From assembly GCA_026826555.1 (NCBI GenBank), contig JAKSZT010053928.1, positions 38,609,709 to 38,673,708 on the forward strand: a stretch of DNA of 64,000 nt. The letters are read 5' to 3'. How positions within the stretch are numbered: position 1 is the first letter of the stretch; each line of letters opens with the position of its first letter. The notes under the pieces are model-generated. The model saw only the letters and a list, made by a program, of their open reading frames with translations. It had not been told where the DNA came from and ran no database searches. Of this stretch, positions 1 through 12,179 are shown piece after piece. Both the position numbers and the translations under genes were made by a program. Source of the stretch: Tolypeutes matacus (taxonomy: Eukaryota; Chordata; Mammalia; Cingulata; Chlamyphoridae).

Positions 1-900
1 TCGCCCTCTTCATACAGAAACATACAGAAGATTATAGTCCTCTTCATACAGACACATATGTATACATATTTACATCTACATATGTATGTATAAAGACATG
101 CACACATATGTAGATACATACTCATTATTTAAAGACACACAAATGTATCTAAGCCTTTTTTAACCTATATATAGCATACTGTAAACATTAATCTGCTGTT
201 TCACTCATCAATGTATTGTGGAAAGCCCTATAAATCAATCTATATCATTTTAACTCTCTTTTTAAAAATTTGTACACATATTTATAAATTTTGTAAAGAA
301 TAATCTCTTTTCTTTTTAAAATTGCTGCCTCTCTCTTCTCTTCTTTCTTAATTCCCTTACATTTTTATCCTCTTGCATCCAAAGGGAATCTATATTAGTA
401 CCAGATCTCTCTTCATAAGTACTTTTTTCTTAACTTACATAATTACACCAATTTATATGTTATATAAAGGCTTATATTTATATATTTTATATGAATAAAA
501 ACTGTGGATTTTTGCCCTGTATTTTAGGATCTCTATTTTTTTCACTCAAAAATGATCTGGAATATTTGATAATCAAGTGAGAATAGTAACAAGAACTAGT
601 ATTTACTCCTTTCAATAACCAAGTTTTACTATATATTGTGAATGTAATATAATTTATTAATTCTTTTGTTATTGATCAAGTTCCTTGATTCTAGCCTTTT
701 CAATTACAACTTGTACTAAAATAAACATTTTCATATAATTGCTTCTATTATTGTCAGATAAAGCCATAGCCAAGTTTTTAACAGAATATTTAGGAAGAAA
801 TGATGAAGGAGAGAATTTAGGTAATGATCTAGATTATTGATATAGATAGCTTTAATTAGGTATATATTCTACTGTTTATTTCTTTTATATTTTTTCTTTT
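1..900. other. Unassigned AT-rich sequence
   Basis: No gene or confidently recognised repeat is visible. Positions about 44-130 are a degenerate ATGTATAC-type simple repeat. The rest is unstructured AT-rich DNA with T-rich runs near 880-915 that lead into the next element. Confidence 0.5.
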
Positions 901-904
901 TTTC

Positions 905-1365
905 CTTTTTTTCTTGTTTAGCATTATTTTTAAAGGAGCTTTAGATTACATTGAAAATATAGGGGATTCCCATATAACTCATCCCCTTCCCCTCCCACAC
1001 TTTTCCCTATTAACACATCTTTCATTAGTGTGGTATTTTTGTTACAATTGATGAACAAATTTTGAAGCATTGCTACTAACCATGGTCTATAGTTTACATT
1101 ATCGTTTATTCTCTGCACTGCACAATTTTATAGGTTTTGACAAAATTTATAATGGCCTGGATCTCTCATTGCAATATCATGCAGGACAATTCCAGTGTCT
1201 CAAAAATGCCCCATTTTGCACCTATTCTTCCCTCTCCCTCCCCTCAGAATAGATGTTACAAGTTCTTCCATTACTAGAATAATAAGTCTACTTCAGTCCA
1301 TAATTGCATTCCCCACTTATGTTTGTTCAATCCTCAGCCTTGAGGATTTTGGGGTGGTTTTAATG
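905..1365 (-). mobile_element. L1-3'UTR-like retroposon copy (family R, copy 1)
   Basis: Read on the minus strand, this ends in an A-rich tail (T-rich on plus, 880-935). It shares a long ordered series of phrases with 26685-27735 and 56327-57491, and in reverse complement with 10144-10638. Shared landmarks include 'aggggattcccatat', 'attagtgtggta', 'gatgaacaaattttgaagca' and 'tgcaggacaattcc'. The pattern resembles the 3'UTR of the local L1 elements. It has no ORF. The copy stops near 1365, so it is truncated at its 5' end compared with the other two antisense copies. I use 'family R' only as a local label. No target-site duplication could be made out. Confidence 0.7.
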
Positions 1366-2050
1366 ACACATAATTTAGAATATTGAATTTCCTACAGATT
1401 TTGACAACTTGGGACAATTTAAATATAAGATATACCTTTGGAGAGTATACCAAATGAAAAAAAAAAAAAAAAAAGAAGCTAAGGTTGAAGTTGTTTCAAG
1501 CCTAAAACTTTAATAAATAGTGGATAATTATCCTAGAGAAATTAGTTCAGAATTTTCTAGGTTGCCAACTCATTAAACTTAATCCAATGGACAATTTTTA
1601 CACTAACTTTCTCTCTGTGGACCCATAATTTTAAAACACTGGTTGTATAACTCCATTATTTATAGGCATCCTGTGTGCTAATTGGAATTTCTCTGTAGAA
1701 AAGTGGAGGAATCTATTCACGTGTTTTTCTTTTCATTTTCATATTTTCTAGCACATTTTATAATGCCATTTTGTTTCCAGTGATTGTAGAGTTAAATTGC
1801 TAAGGTGAGAAACATTAAGACTGAAATATGAAGTAACTAAATTGTTAGTATTTATTCTCCATTTTATGTTTATCAATAATGACTGCTACATAATTTCAAT
1901 ATTTTATGCACAGACTAGGTGTATGAATTGACTTAATTAAATTTGGCTTCTCATAATGGTAATGAACAAGCGGCAATGGATTTCATTGAAAAAAATTAGT
2001 ATATAAAAACATGATTAGAGGGTTATAAAATGTGTGTAGTACTTATTAAC
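1366..2050. other. Unassigned AT-rich sequence
   Basis: No recognised element. A run of 17-18 A residues lies near 1458-1475. The flanking text does not match the repeats identified elsewhere in the window. Confidence 0.4.
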
Positions 2051-4190
2051 AAAACAAAATTGAGTTTAGCTCACATTTATCTCCTCTTCCTTTCTAAGTA
2101 CAATTGAAATGAGAGTAAAGAAATTAAACAATAAAGATGAAAACCTACAAAAACAGAAAAGACAAGGAGAAAAAAAATCAGTGATAAGAAATATTAACAA
2201 ATTCAGAAGACAGCACATAAAAGACTATTAAATGCCTTAAGAAAATAGTAGAAATTAGAATTAAAAGTGAGTATAGGAGGGATAGTAACAAGAAGTGATC
2301 TCATTCATTTTGAAGAACCTATGAGAAACTCAGGACTTAGAGGCGGGTCCCAGTTTTCCAGAAATGGGACAACAGGACTGAAAAAAAAACATTTGAATTC
2401 CTCAACTCCAGCGTTATGCCTCATTTTTTAACTCTGATGTTGACTCCCAGCCCAGAAAGGACACAAGAAAATTTTTCTCCAGAGAAATTAATTGGCCTCA
2501 GAGTTTTGATCTCAAGATATTGCTATTTGAGGTTGCATAGGGAAAAGATTAGTGTGATACCCAAGCACCTTACATGAAATACACATTTTATAAGAACTTC
2601 TTGTCAGCTTTATAATAGCTCATTCTTAATGAGCCAAAGATCACCAGCCTTTTGAGGAATGCCTCAAACATGAAAGAGAGAAACTAAAATCAACTAATAG
2701 ACAAAAAGGAACCTATAGAATAGAAATAGGTAGGAAATGGTAGATAAGAGAAGATGAATATCCATAGAGTAAGAGTGAACAGATTGCCATAAAAAGGCAT
2801 CATCAGCAAACAAGAGTTTTTGAAAATCAAATATATGAGAGCAATTGAATTTTTTAAACTAAGGAATTGAAAAGCTAAGTTGTGAAAACGCTGAAAAATA
2901 GAAGAAAAGATCAAGAGATGGAAATCAGAAGAGAAAAATAATATTCTTAAGTTCAATGCATGAAATCTAAAATATGACTAAGAAGAGATAAAATATTTTT
3001 TTAAAATTCCACATCTAACAGATATGATTCTGTACATTAAAAGAACCAACATAACGGAAAAAACAAATAAACAAACATTGTGTTTTTAAAAATCTCAAAA
3101 ATTGTTATAAAGAGGAAAAAATGATTACACATAAAAGAATAGGAATCAACGAAATTTTACTTCTCAACATCATTACCAAAGCACTGCTTCAGAGAGAAAA
3201 TAAATTTGAAGTTAGAATTCTATACTTGGCCAAACTATCAATTAATGGAAAGACATTTTCAGACATGCACAGTCAGCAAAAATTTAATTTTTATGTACTT
3301 TTCTTAAAAAGCTATTGGAGAATGTACTCTTAAAGGAAGGGAATAAAACAAAGGGAAAGAATAGTATTTCTGAATCCCTTATTACACATACATAACCAAA
3401 ATGATGTCCCAAGATGAATGTTGTGTATCAGGATTAAAAAACTCCTGATCAAGATCAAAGCAAGAGTTTGGGAGGCTTTGTGAGGGAGCATTCAGGAGCA
3501 AAATGGCTTTAATCAATTTTGTGATGTTTAACTATCTAGAGTATAATTTTGACGGGTGTTTAACTGATGTAATGTAGCAATTATAAAGAATTAAAGACAG
3601 AAACCTGGAAAATAAAGAAAGTAGAAAAACAGACAGTTTTTTACTACCAGAAAAAAACAAACAAAAAAAAAAAAATGAAGAAAGACACCATATTCCTAGT
3701 ACAATACTTGCTTCTGCAATGAACAAGAAAACTGACATGTAACAATATTGCAAGTATGCAAGAAGTCTAGGTATCTTAAGAAAGACTTTTAAATGCTTAT
3801 TTACCCTGACAGGAATAGTCTAAAAATTGGTAAGAAAAAATTTTGAGGTATAAGCACATTATTTACAAACATGAAGATTAACCCCTTTTTAAAAATTGGG
3901 GGAAAAAATTGCCTTTGCAGAGCGGGAGAATTTTTTTTTCCTTGTTTGGGGTGGAAAAGTTGGGATATTAAAGAATGGCAGGTTTTTAAAGAAACTTCTG
4001 ATAATATATAATTTTTGAAAAAATACTAAAATAATTTATTACTTTTATAAAACAGGAATAAAATAAGTAATGAATATATATGAATATACACTATAATATA
4101 TATTTATGTAAATCTAACAAATTGAAATAGTAATATCAACAAATACAAAATCACTAGACAATAGTTGAAAATCTGTAAGTTGGAAAAGAC
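2051..4190 (+). mobile_element. Old HAL1-like (half-L1) element, sense
   Basis: A purine-rich sense-strand region, eroded by many substitutions, whose 3121-3340 part matches the end of the L1/HAL1 ORF1 reading frame. That frame has the 'RILYLAKLS' stretch, also found in the younger copy at 43.2 kb, followed by an 'FSDMH' stretch. HAL1 elements are L1 derivatives that carry ORF1 but no ORF2; no ORF2-type sequence follows here, which fits. The 5' limit (about 2050) and 3' limit (about 4190) are approximate because divergence is high and no TSD is visible. An old L1M copy with a deleted ORF2 is the alternative. Confidence 0.5.
3121..3333 (+). pseudogene. HAL1/L1 ORF1 C-terminal remnant
   Basis: An open stretch of 70 codons whose middle third corresponds to the C-terminal domain of L1 ORF1p, the RNA-binding chaperone of the L1 ribonucleoprotein. 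The recognisable core is 'RILYLAKLSI' followed by a Lys-Thr-Phe-Ser-Asp patch. The upstream coiled coil and RRM are too degraded to read, so this is a dead fragment. The first codons before about 3150 probably are not original ORF1 sequence. Confidence 0.5.
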
Positions 4191-4339
4191 TAGAAATAAA
4201 TTTCTTATCATATGTATCTATTTTTCTTGACTCTTTTATTAATTTCTATATCTAAACTGCCCCTCATTTTTCATAATGACCATTTTTGATAAGTCACTCA
4301 GCCTTAACATAAAGCCTTTGTTTTTGTTTTTTTGGCTTG

Positions 4340-4598
4340 GGCCATGCATTCTGGCACATTTTATACATTGTATTTCATTGTTTTATGTTTGTATATGCTG
4401 TCTCCCCTAATATTTAAACTTTCTTCTTTGGTAGGTCAGCCCATACTAAGTAAGTAATTGGTTCTCACTCTGTATGCACTGCATTGAATCTTCCCCATTT
4501 CTTATTTGACACATAATTATATGTGAATGTAAACTCTCTGAAGCCAGAACCTGTGGTTTTTATATTTTATATTTTATAGCATTTCCTGAGTACCAGGG
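4340..4598 (+). mobile_element. L2 3'-end fragment, degenerate
   Basis: Contains the eroded phrase order typical of the 3' end of mammalian L2 ('gtaaactctctgaagccagaacctg'-like, corresponding to the usual 'gtaagctccatgagggcaggga' block). It is cut off on the right by the LTR at 4599. High divergence makes this a weak call. Confidence 0.35.
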
Positions 4599-5204
4599 TG
4601 TTTTATATTTGCTAAAGGATGCCAATGAAAAAATACCAGAAATTGATTGGCTTTTATAATGGGATTTTTTGGGGGTAAAATCTTACGTTTCTGAGGCTAT
4701 GAAAATGTCTGAATCAAGGCATCATCAGAGATGCTGTCTCACCAAAGGTAGGCTGCCCTGCTGGTCCATGTGACATGGCAAAATGGTGGCTGGTCTGTGC
4801 CTTCTCCAGGCTCACTTTCTCCCTGAGCTCAGCTGTGGGTGATCAGGCATATGGCTGTCTGTCCCCTCTCTCTTAAGGGCCTCATTGCTTCAGCTTTGGG
4901 CTGCTCCAATGATTCCAACCTCTGGCCTCTCTCTCAGCCTTTCAGGATTTCTCTTTCTTTAGCTGTAGGCAATCTTGGAGTCTTCTCTCACATGACAGTT
5001 CTCTGTATGTCTCCTCGTTTTCTTTATATAGGACTCCAGCAAGAGGGCTGAGACCTACCCTGGGTCATGCCTCACTGAAGGTACCCCACTCAAAGGCCCC
5101 TAACTGAATCCAATCCAACCAAAGGGCCCCACACCCACAGGAATGGAATAACTCCAAGAACATGATCTTTTCTGGGATTCACAAAAAAGTATCAAACTGT
5201 TACA
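4599..5204 (-). mobile_element. MLT1-like (ERVL-MaLR) solo LTR, antisense
   Basis: Begins TG and ends CA on the plus strand and is flanked by near-identical 5-bp sequences (caggg at 4594-4598, cagag at 5205-5209), as expected of an LTR insertion. Inside is the antisense MLT1 order: a 'gctaaagg' start, 'ataccagaaattgattggct', a pyrimidine-rich middle, then 'actccagcaagagg', and an 'aaactgttaca' end. Length is 606 bp. No internal region or second LTR is adjacent, so it is a solo LTR. The exact subfamily is not claimed. Confidence 0.65.
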
Positions 5205-5411
5205 CAGAGGAAATTGGAAACTGTTAAAAATTAACAAAACTCAATACACTTCAAAACTAGTCTGGTTCCATATCACTGAAAACAAACCTTTAGTAGCTTT
5301 TCTACTCCATAGCCCATAATTGAGTAGAACCATTATTCAACAGAGAACAGCATGCTGAAAATAGGTTAAAGTTACAGTGCTTATGTATACAGGGAAGCAT
5401 CAGTCCATAAA

Positions 5412-5940
5412 TCTAAATTGCTATACATAGATCTACTATTTACAAAGAAACAACTAAGTGACATGTTTCTAGTTCTGTAAAGTCAGATATTTTAGTCAAA
5501 ATGAACCCATTATTTTAGAACTTTTCATGCTCATTGAAAACAGATTTATAACATATGAAGAATCCTTTATTAAATAGGTTTTCAGTTCACTAAAAACAAG
5601 ATTTACAATTCACGAACAACCCATTGCCTAACATGTTTTCAGCTCACAGAAACAGATTTACTACTCAAAAACAACCCGTTATCTAACGTGTTTCCAGTTC
5701 ACTGAAAACAGATTTATAACTCATACATAGCCCATTATCTAACATAGTTCCAGCTCACTGAATATTGATTTAGAATTCATAAACAGCCCATTATCTGACA
5801 AATTTTCAGCTCACTGAACGGATTTGCAAATCATAAACAACCTATTATCTACCACATTTCCAGCTCACAGAAAGTAGATTTACAGTGTATAAACAGCCCA
5901 TTATCTAACATATTTCAGTTCACTGAAGATTGATACAATA
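5412..5940. repeat. Minisatellite, about nine units of about 56 bp
   Basis: Successive units share an anchor like 'cagctcactgaaaacagatt' followed by 'cataaacagcccattatctaac'. Anchor starts lie near 5469, 5526, 5583, 5640, 5695, 5751, 5807, 5861 and 5916, which gives spacings of 54-57 bp. A weaker unit may start near 5412. Units differ from each other by substitutions and 1-3 bp indels, so the array is not recent. It contains no ORF and no match to the surrounding transposons. It is followed by an (AAAT)n tract after about 45 bp. Confidence 0.85.
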
Positions 5941-5985
5941 CTCACAAAGAACCCCAGAGAGTTAAGGTTCCACCTTGGACTGGAA

Positions 5986-5987
<2 letters not shown>

Positions 5988-6035
<48 letters not shown>

Positions 6036-6049
6036 ATNNNNNNNNNNAA

Positions 6050-6092
<43 letters not shown>

Positions 6093-6094
6093 AT
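5988..6094. repeat. (AAAT)n microsatellite interrupted by a gap
   Basis: Uninterrupted tetranucleotide repeat on both sides of ten N bases (6038-6047). True length is unknown because the assembly stopped inside it. It may be the A-rich tail of a lost retroposon, but no body is recognisable upstream. Confidence 0.9.
6038..6047. other. Assembly gap, 10 N
   Basis: Ten unknown bases inside the (AAAT)n repeat. Confidence 1.
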
Positions 6095-6829
6095 CATAAA
6101 AATTTTAAATAGCCACTATTCCATAAGAAGTACGTATTTGACCTTAAGATACTATCTTATTATCAATAGATAAATCTAAAGATTTAATCTTTATTATTTT
6201 CAAACTTCAAATTATATATAAAAGAGAAAAAAATCAGGTGAATTTAGAAGTATGCTAACACCAGTTTTGTGGGTATTTTAATACTTCTGTGTTATAAAAA
6301 TTTAGAATATGAGAATATGATATTATGATGATCATTGTTTAGAGATAAGTTGCATTTTTTATAACTTTATCTTATTTCCAAAGATCTTTCAATATTTCTT
6401 CTATTGCACTATGTACAGGTATTAAAACACAGAGAATTTTTTGCATTGTTAATATACCACCTTTCATTAGAAGTTATTAAAAAAATAAAATAAAAGCAAC
6501 AGATAAACTTTCTTTTGACTGTTATGAAGTTGACATCAAATATGCTTACTGTGGGGTTAATTTATTTTGATTTCTTCAATGTGAAAGACCATATTTTTAC
6601 TCCACAGTATACAGAAACTAAACCTTTATTTTACTCCTTTTGTTCTAATTTTTCAATACTATTTTGTCTAGTGTTAACCAATTCAAATTTTAAAAAATAC
6701 AATGGAAAAGATTCCAATTGAAATAGTGTATGTTTAAATATCAAATACCAAATATTATATATTTTGCAAATACATAATAACTTATGGATGTGTTATATTA
6801 CTTTTTAAACTTTTTAGACTTCACAAAAG
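6095..6829. other. Unassigned AT-rich sequence
   Basis: No gene or recognised repeat seen. Open frames in this stretch are short, lack any family resemblance, and fit chance in AT-rich DNA. Confidence 0.4.
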
Positions 6830-7140
6830 TGAAGAGAAAAGTCAGATTAACCTCCAAGTACCCATCCATCAGTTTCAACTAGTATCAACACATGGCCAAT
6901 TTTGCTTCATCTACTCAATCCCATTCATGTACCCCTGGATTACTTTAAAGCAAATTCAAGTCAGTTCTGTCATTTCATCAGTAAATATTTCAACCCAAAC
7001 CTCTAAGAGATAGTGACACTTTTGCTTTCAATATATCCTCAATAATATCATGCTTGAGTTAAAATAGTGTGTTAATATCTGTCATTTAGTATCCGGTTTA
7101 CTGATTATAGTTGGTTTGTCTAAACCAGGAGCTATATATT
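6830..7140 (-). mobile_element. Old L1 3'UTR-like fragment, antisense
   Basis: Shows the phrase order of an old mammalian L1 3'UTR read backwards: 'cctccaagtacccatccatc', 'caactagtatcaacacatgg', 'tactttaaagcaaattc', 'gtaaatatttcaa', and 'gttggtttgtc'. Divergence is high. The family is recognised by eye only. Confidence 0.5.
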
Positions 7141-7279
7141 ATAGCTATGTGGCCCTCATTTTCCCTCTCCCTTTCCAATATTGTCCTTTAGTGCACCTAG
7201 ATTTGTTGGGTGAAGAATTATTCACGGTATTATAGAACATGTTTTGTGAAACTATGATATGATAGATGACATTTCCAAA

Positions 7280-7445
7280 GCAGGAGTATTTAACCCCCCC
7301 TACCTCATACATTATTGCCCTTATTTTCTTCTCTTTACATGACTTTCTTTCCCACTGAACTAAAGAATAAAGTCTTATTTTATGTCCCTCATCAATAATA
7401 CCCAGCTTGGTGTTGTCCTCAATAAATATTTGTTGAGTTAATAAA
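7280..7445 (+). mobile_element. L2 3'-end fragment
   Basis: Ends with 'tcaataaatatttgttgagt', the characteristic terminus of mammalian L2, preceded by the usual pyrimidine-rich 'ttattttcttctctttacat' region. It is a short 5'-truncated fossil. Confidence 0.65.
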
Positions 7446-8033
7446 TGGACAGAAATAGGTAAGTGAATAGGTGACTTTGATAATATTTATCTGAGCCCTG
7501 TGATGTACAGAGATGCAGAGATCACCGAGTTTTCTGGGTTCCTTCCTTTCCACATCGGTATGGCAAGTATAATGATTCTCTATGAAAATCCACCTTTTCC
7601 ACCAAGCTGCCCAAATCCTTATAACCTGGAATATAGTTTCCTCTATCTGTAAAATTAAACGAAACAGTTAAAATGAAACAGCCTGTGTTCTTTTTATGCA
7701 TTTGTCTAGGAAACATATATCATGTTGGCATGGGTACTTTTCAGCCCTACTACATTTCACAGGATAAAGTGCCAGAGATAGAGACTCTGTACAACATATT
7801 GAATTAAAAATATAAAAAGAAGCGAATATTCTCACTGTCCTGATTCTGTGATAATCAGGGTGGGCTAAACATTCGCTATATTAGAAACCATGCATGTGTC
7901 CCCAGACCTCGTTTTCCTCCCTAGGTCTGGTTTTTAGAGTGCTGGTGATAAACTAAGCCTGATTTATTATATGTCCATCCTGTATGGGAAAAGACTGTAA
8001 CTCTAGGTATCTCTGGTCAACCTTAAGAGATAT
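7446..8033. other. Unassigned sequence
   Basis: Nothing recognised. Short open frames here have no family features. Confidence 0.35.
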
Positions 8034-8462
8034 AGCAGGGGGCTATATCTGGTTGGCGTCCATCTCCCATATGGAGGGACCTGGGTTCGATCCCCGGGAC
8101 CTCCTGGTAAAAATTTAAAAAATATATGGAAGGTGCGTGGGCCGCCAGGCCCTGTGCGCGGGCGCATCACCAGTTCCCGCGAGCCACACAGCAAGATGAT
8201 GACATAATAGGAGAGTGACACAAGGGAGAGGCAAGATGAGACGTACCGAAAAACCAGCAACTAAGGTTGCGCGGGCAGGATGCCTCTCTCCTACATCAGA
8301 GATTCCAAGGATTGAATCCCAGTGAAGACAGGAGGAGAAGGATGAGAAGAGAGGGCAGAAAATGGACACAGAGTTGCCCAGCGAATGGACACAGAAACAG
8401 CAAAAATGGGGGGGAGGGGGAAGGGGTGTAAAAATGGATAAAAGTAAATAAATAAATAAATC
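8034..8462 (+). mobile_element. Two-headed tRNA-derived SINE (DAS-type), sense
   Basis: The first head (about 8034-8108) has a B-box-like 'gggttcgatccccggg'. A short A/T-rich linker leads to a second, GC-richer unit (about 8130-8400) that includes a second tRNA-like block near 8280-8320 ('atcagagattccaaggattg'). The tail is (AAAT)-rich at about 8430-8462. The same two-unit order appears in antisense at 14318-14718 and 59062-59627. The element is far richer in GC and CpG than the flanks, so it is probably younger than the L2/MIR layer. TSDs are imprecise ('ccttaa' on both sides). Confidence 0.8.
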
Positions 8463-8520
8463 CTTAAAAAAGAAAAAAAAAATAAAAATAAATAAAAATA
8501 TAAAAAGAGAGAAAGAAAAT

Positions 8521-8580
8521 ATGCCCTGTTTTAATATATTTGTAATATATATGCCCTGTTGTAATATATTTCCTAACTTT
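8521..8580. repeat. Tandem duplication, 2 x 30 bp
   Basis: The phrase 'atgccctgtt' followed by 'taatatattt' occurs twice with a 30-bp offset and few differences. Confidence 0.75.
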
Positions 8581-9639
8581 ATGCTCTTGTTTCTGATTAT
8601 ACTATGGTGAATTCTTGTTTCTAACTGACCTTATTTTAGCTGTCAAAAGGGCATTTAACTTGCCATTTTTCTCAAAGGGTACATGCTTTGGGAGTTTTGT
8701 AGGAAATATTTGTTTTGTTTGTTTGTTTTTAACTTTCTGGTTCAAAGATATATCCAACCTTTTCTCTCCTTACTTTTCATAAAGTCTCTCCCTATAATTG
8801 TTAGAAATGATTAAAAGTCTCCTGAGAGTGAAGCCAATAAGTGTTTCTTTTTAATGAATCAGACACATAATTCAAGAAGATACACACACACATATCATAC
8901 ACATCTAATATAAGCAAAAAAAATCATAAGTAACCTACAAATTGCAATCCTGATTAAAAGTAAAAGCTTCTAACAAAGCACAAACTAGAAGGAAGAAAGG
9001 AGTAAGACCAGCAAATTGAATTTTCTGTGTCAAAACAGATATGATTGATGTGATGATAAAGGTAATTATTTTAAAGAAGATTTCCCACTGCCCTTGTCAA
9101 AAATTCACCTTTCTATGTTTGTCTCTTCTTTTAGTGTTTTTCTGACATAATCTGTTTTAGTAACAAGAATGTGCATTGTGATTTTCTCAATCATTTTCTG
9201 CAAATTATAAAAGGCAGTGTCCTGAAATAGTGTCAAAATAATGTACAATCACATTTTTCAGAATTAGTATATCTGTTTTATTTTAAAATAAAAATGTGAA
9301 ATTTCTACATCTCAAGTTATCATATATTGTCACAAAATCTGCCAAGGTGTTTTTATATTACAGAATCTATTGGCAGATTTCCATTTTAACAGTAGCTCTG
9401 GGCTTTTTGTGACAGTGATGAGAATAACTCTAAAATCACCAAGAAATGGGTGAGACAAAAAGCATGGTTAATTCTCTGTTTGTGGTCTGATAAAGATTCC
9501 TCATTTTCCCAGAATTATTGTAACATGACATTTATTAAGTCCCGGATCTACCAAGTGAGATGCAAAACCACTTAAACTTGTGATCCCTTTAGGAATTAAA
9601 GTAGTAAAGAAATTTATGTCTTGCCTACTTTTTTTTAAC
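8581..9639. other. Unassigned sequence
   Basis: No gene or confident repeat. It contains a short GTTT-rich run near 8710-8730 and a CA-rich patch near 8883-8893. Confidence 0.4.
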
Positions 9640-9860
9640 TTAAGAAATATTGACTACTTTTTTATGAGTCAGGTACTTCTCTGGGATATGATGCAACACA
9701 GTAAATAAAATTCAGTAAAATTCAGGCCCTGCCCTCTAGGAGATTGTTTTCCTCCTTAGAGGTACTATTAGTCTAGAAGGGAATTTCAAACTTAAACAAA
9801 TTCATGAATAAATGAAATAATAGATTCATGCCCAAAGCATAAAATAATTCACTTATTTGG
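9640..9860 (-). mobile_element. L2 fragment, antisense
   Basis: Reads as a degraded reverse-complement L2 3' end: 'gagtcaggtacttctctggg' (for the usual 'gtgccaggcactgtgctagg'), then 'ggccctgccctctaggaga'. Short and old. Confidence 0.5.
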
Positions 9861-10143
9861 TAGGAATGGGTTGGAGGAAATTGAAGAATGACTACAGTTT
9901 GGAAGGTACAAGCATATTTTTTAAAGGTGTGAATAACTTTTCTAAACGTTATTTCATTGCTGAATCTAGGAATTCTTAATTATTTCTTTAAATATAAAAG
10001 AAATCATTAATGAGCATTTGCTATATCTTGTGTATAATTCAAGGGACTGGAATTACAGAGAAATATGGCATACCTTAATTCTTTTTGTATGCCAAATGAA
10101 TTTATGATCCATAACAGTTTCTCTTATTTAAATCCCAAGGACT

Positions 10144-10638
10144 TGCTCACATATGGTGATTCTTGCAATGCCAGAAATTATAACAATGAGGTGGAGCCAG
10201 TGGCCACTTGACAGTTTTTTGGGTAGGGAGGGGATGAGCAGTTGAAATACAGGGGCTTCTTTGGGAGTTGGAGGTTGTCCTGAGTACTGTTGTGGCAATG
10301 GATGTAGGCCATTTTAAATCAGCACACACCACTCAGAACTGAGTGGGAGAGAGTGTGGTCTACAGTGTGAACTGTGGTCTATGGTTGGTGGCAAGGCTCC
10401 AGGATGTGTAAGTTCATTGAGGTTGGTGGGCCACACTTGTGGGAGATGTTTGTGTTGGATGTGGTGGGAGGTGTGGGAGGTGGGCAACATGGGAATCCGA
10501 GTGGGTTCCGTGTAATATTTTGGGTAATCTAAGCACCTCTTAAAATATATGTATATATATATATATATAAACAACATTTTTGTAAGCAAAAAAAAAAAAA
10601 ATAATAAAATAAAATAAAAAAATAAAAAAATAAAAAAA
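10144..10638 (+). mobile_element. Family R retroposon copy 2, sense, with 15-bp TSD
   Basis: Flanked by identical 15-bp direct repeats (taaatcccaaggact at 10129-10143 and 10639-10653) and ending in a long A-rich tail (about 10590-10638). These are the marks of L1-type target-primed reverse transcription. The body aligns by eye with the reverse complement of 56327-57491: 'ggccactt', 'gggagttggag', 'ttgtcctgagt', 'gggagagagtgtggtctaca', 'ggtgggaggtgtgggaggtg' and 'catgggaatccg'. A (TA)n run at about 10548-10570 interrupts the 3' end. There is no ORF. It is 5' truncated to about 495 bp. Confidence 0.8.
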
Positions 10639-10653
10639 TAAATCCCAAGGACT

Positions 10654-11499
10654 ACTGTGTCCACTTAAGAAATCTTGGGTGGAAGTTATTTAATATCATT
10701 TGACAGTAATGACTGTACTTACTGCTGTGTGGGAAAAAGCAATGCCATGCCAGTAGTATTTCATATGGCACTCAAGTAGCAAGTCATATGAACAATACAG
10801 AGAGCAGATGTTTCTTTACGATAGTAAGACACCCTTTGCAGTATGTTTCAGATGTCAAATAAACCCAATTTGCTTTGCATCACTTTTTATCTTTTATGAG
10901 TAAGCATAATTTCTCTTAAACATATGGCCAAAAACAAAGTAAGCTTGGGAAATCCCATTTATAACTTCGGTCTGTGCTATTGGGGAAAAATCTTCTGAAT
11001 TTGTAATAAAAACCATCTGTTCTCACTTAGTGGAAAATGCTTCACACTGATGAAGTGAGACTGATATTCAGCATTTTTCAAAAATGTACAGAAAACTGTA
11101 ATGGTGCATTATCTTTAAACAAGATATCAAACCCCTTTATTCAGATCATCTAATGAGTCCTCAATTTGTGTTAATAACCTTTAAGATAACTATCTGATAA
11201 AGAGTAAGACATTTTCCTTTACATATTTTCATTCAAAAATATTTATATATTAAGATATTTCTTTACTAAGTAATTACTCATGTTTTTTAAGGTCATAATT
11301 TGTTTATAATAGTTGAAGTACTTTTTTATGACAAGCATTAAGAGAATTTCCCCAGTTTTTTGTTTTTTTTTTTCCCTGAGTCTTTGGCTGATTATAATAC
11401 TAATCCAGCAATTATTTTCAGAGAACTATAATGAAGAAAATTTAAAACTCTCATAATTTCACCATCTAGATGTATCTGTTAACATTTTTATTTTCTTTT
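10654..11499. other. Unassigned sequence
   Basis: Nothing recognised; no ORF of note. Confidence 0.4.
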
Positions 11500-12179
11500 C
11501 AACATTGTTTAGAAATTTTACTTTTATTTTTATTAAAGATATATAGTATACAGTTTAAATATCAATTAAGTCTATACATTATGTAAAAATAGCAGTTACT
11601 TATCCAGGATTTGTCAATCCCATTATCATTTCCCAGATGCAACTAATTTAAACTCTCTTAACTGTTTCTTGTTATATTTATCTCCATATATCTGAATAAC
11701 ATGTGATATATCTATTTCATTATCATCGAGGTTTATATATTATCATTGGCTTCCAAATATGAATAATAAGGATTTGGCTTTTCTACACAGCTTGCCCTCT
11801 TACCAACCCAAGCACATCTCTTATTCCCAGTGTCACTACATAACAATTTCATCTAATTCAATTATCACACTTTGCATTATTATTACCATTTAAATATTAA
11901 TGATGGTTGAGTCATGTAGCATATTATGATTATATTTTCTTATACAACTTTTGTTTTCCCTGGAATCAATAATTATCTCGTCTCTCTCCTTTCCTTATAC
12001 TACTGATCACTATTGTACCACCATGTTCTCTTAACAACTCTCATTAACTTGAAAAAAAAATTTCAGGGAAGTAAATTTTTTGAAATCTTGCAAGTGTGAA
12101 AATGTCCACTTTTTATCTATTTATCTTGTTTTATATTCCAGAAGATTTCCTCAAATTTATCTTCCAAATATATATATTG
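11500..12179 (-). mobile_element. Possible old L1 3'UTR fragment, antisense
   Basis: AT- and pyrimidine-rich text with phrases such as 'aactctcttaactgtttctt' that recall antisense 3'UTRs of old L1M elements, and it runs directly into a clearer L1 3'UTR at 12180. Low confidence; it could be unique sequence. Confidence 0.3.

Noticed and set aside
5412..5940. Possible CRISPR array because of regularly spaced units
   Set aside because: The whole 56-bp unit is repeated, with no unique spacers and no constant repeat. The setting is mammalian, so it is a minisatellite.
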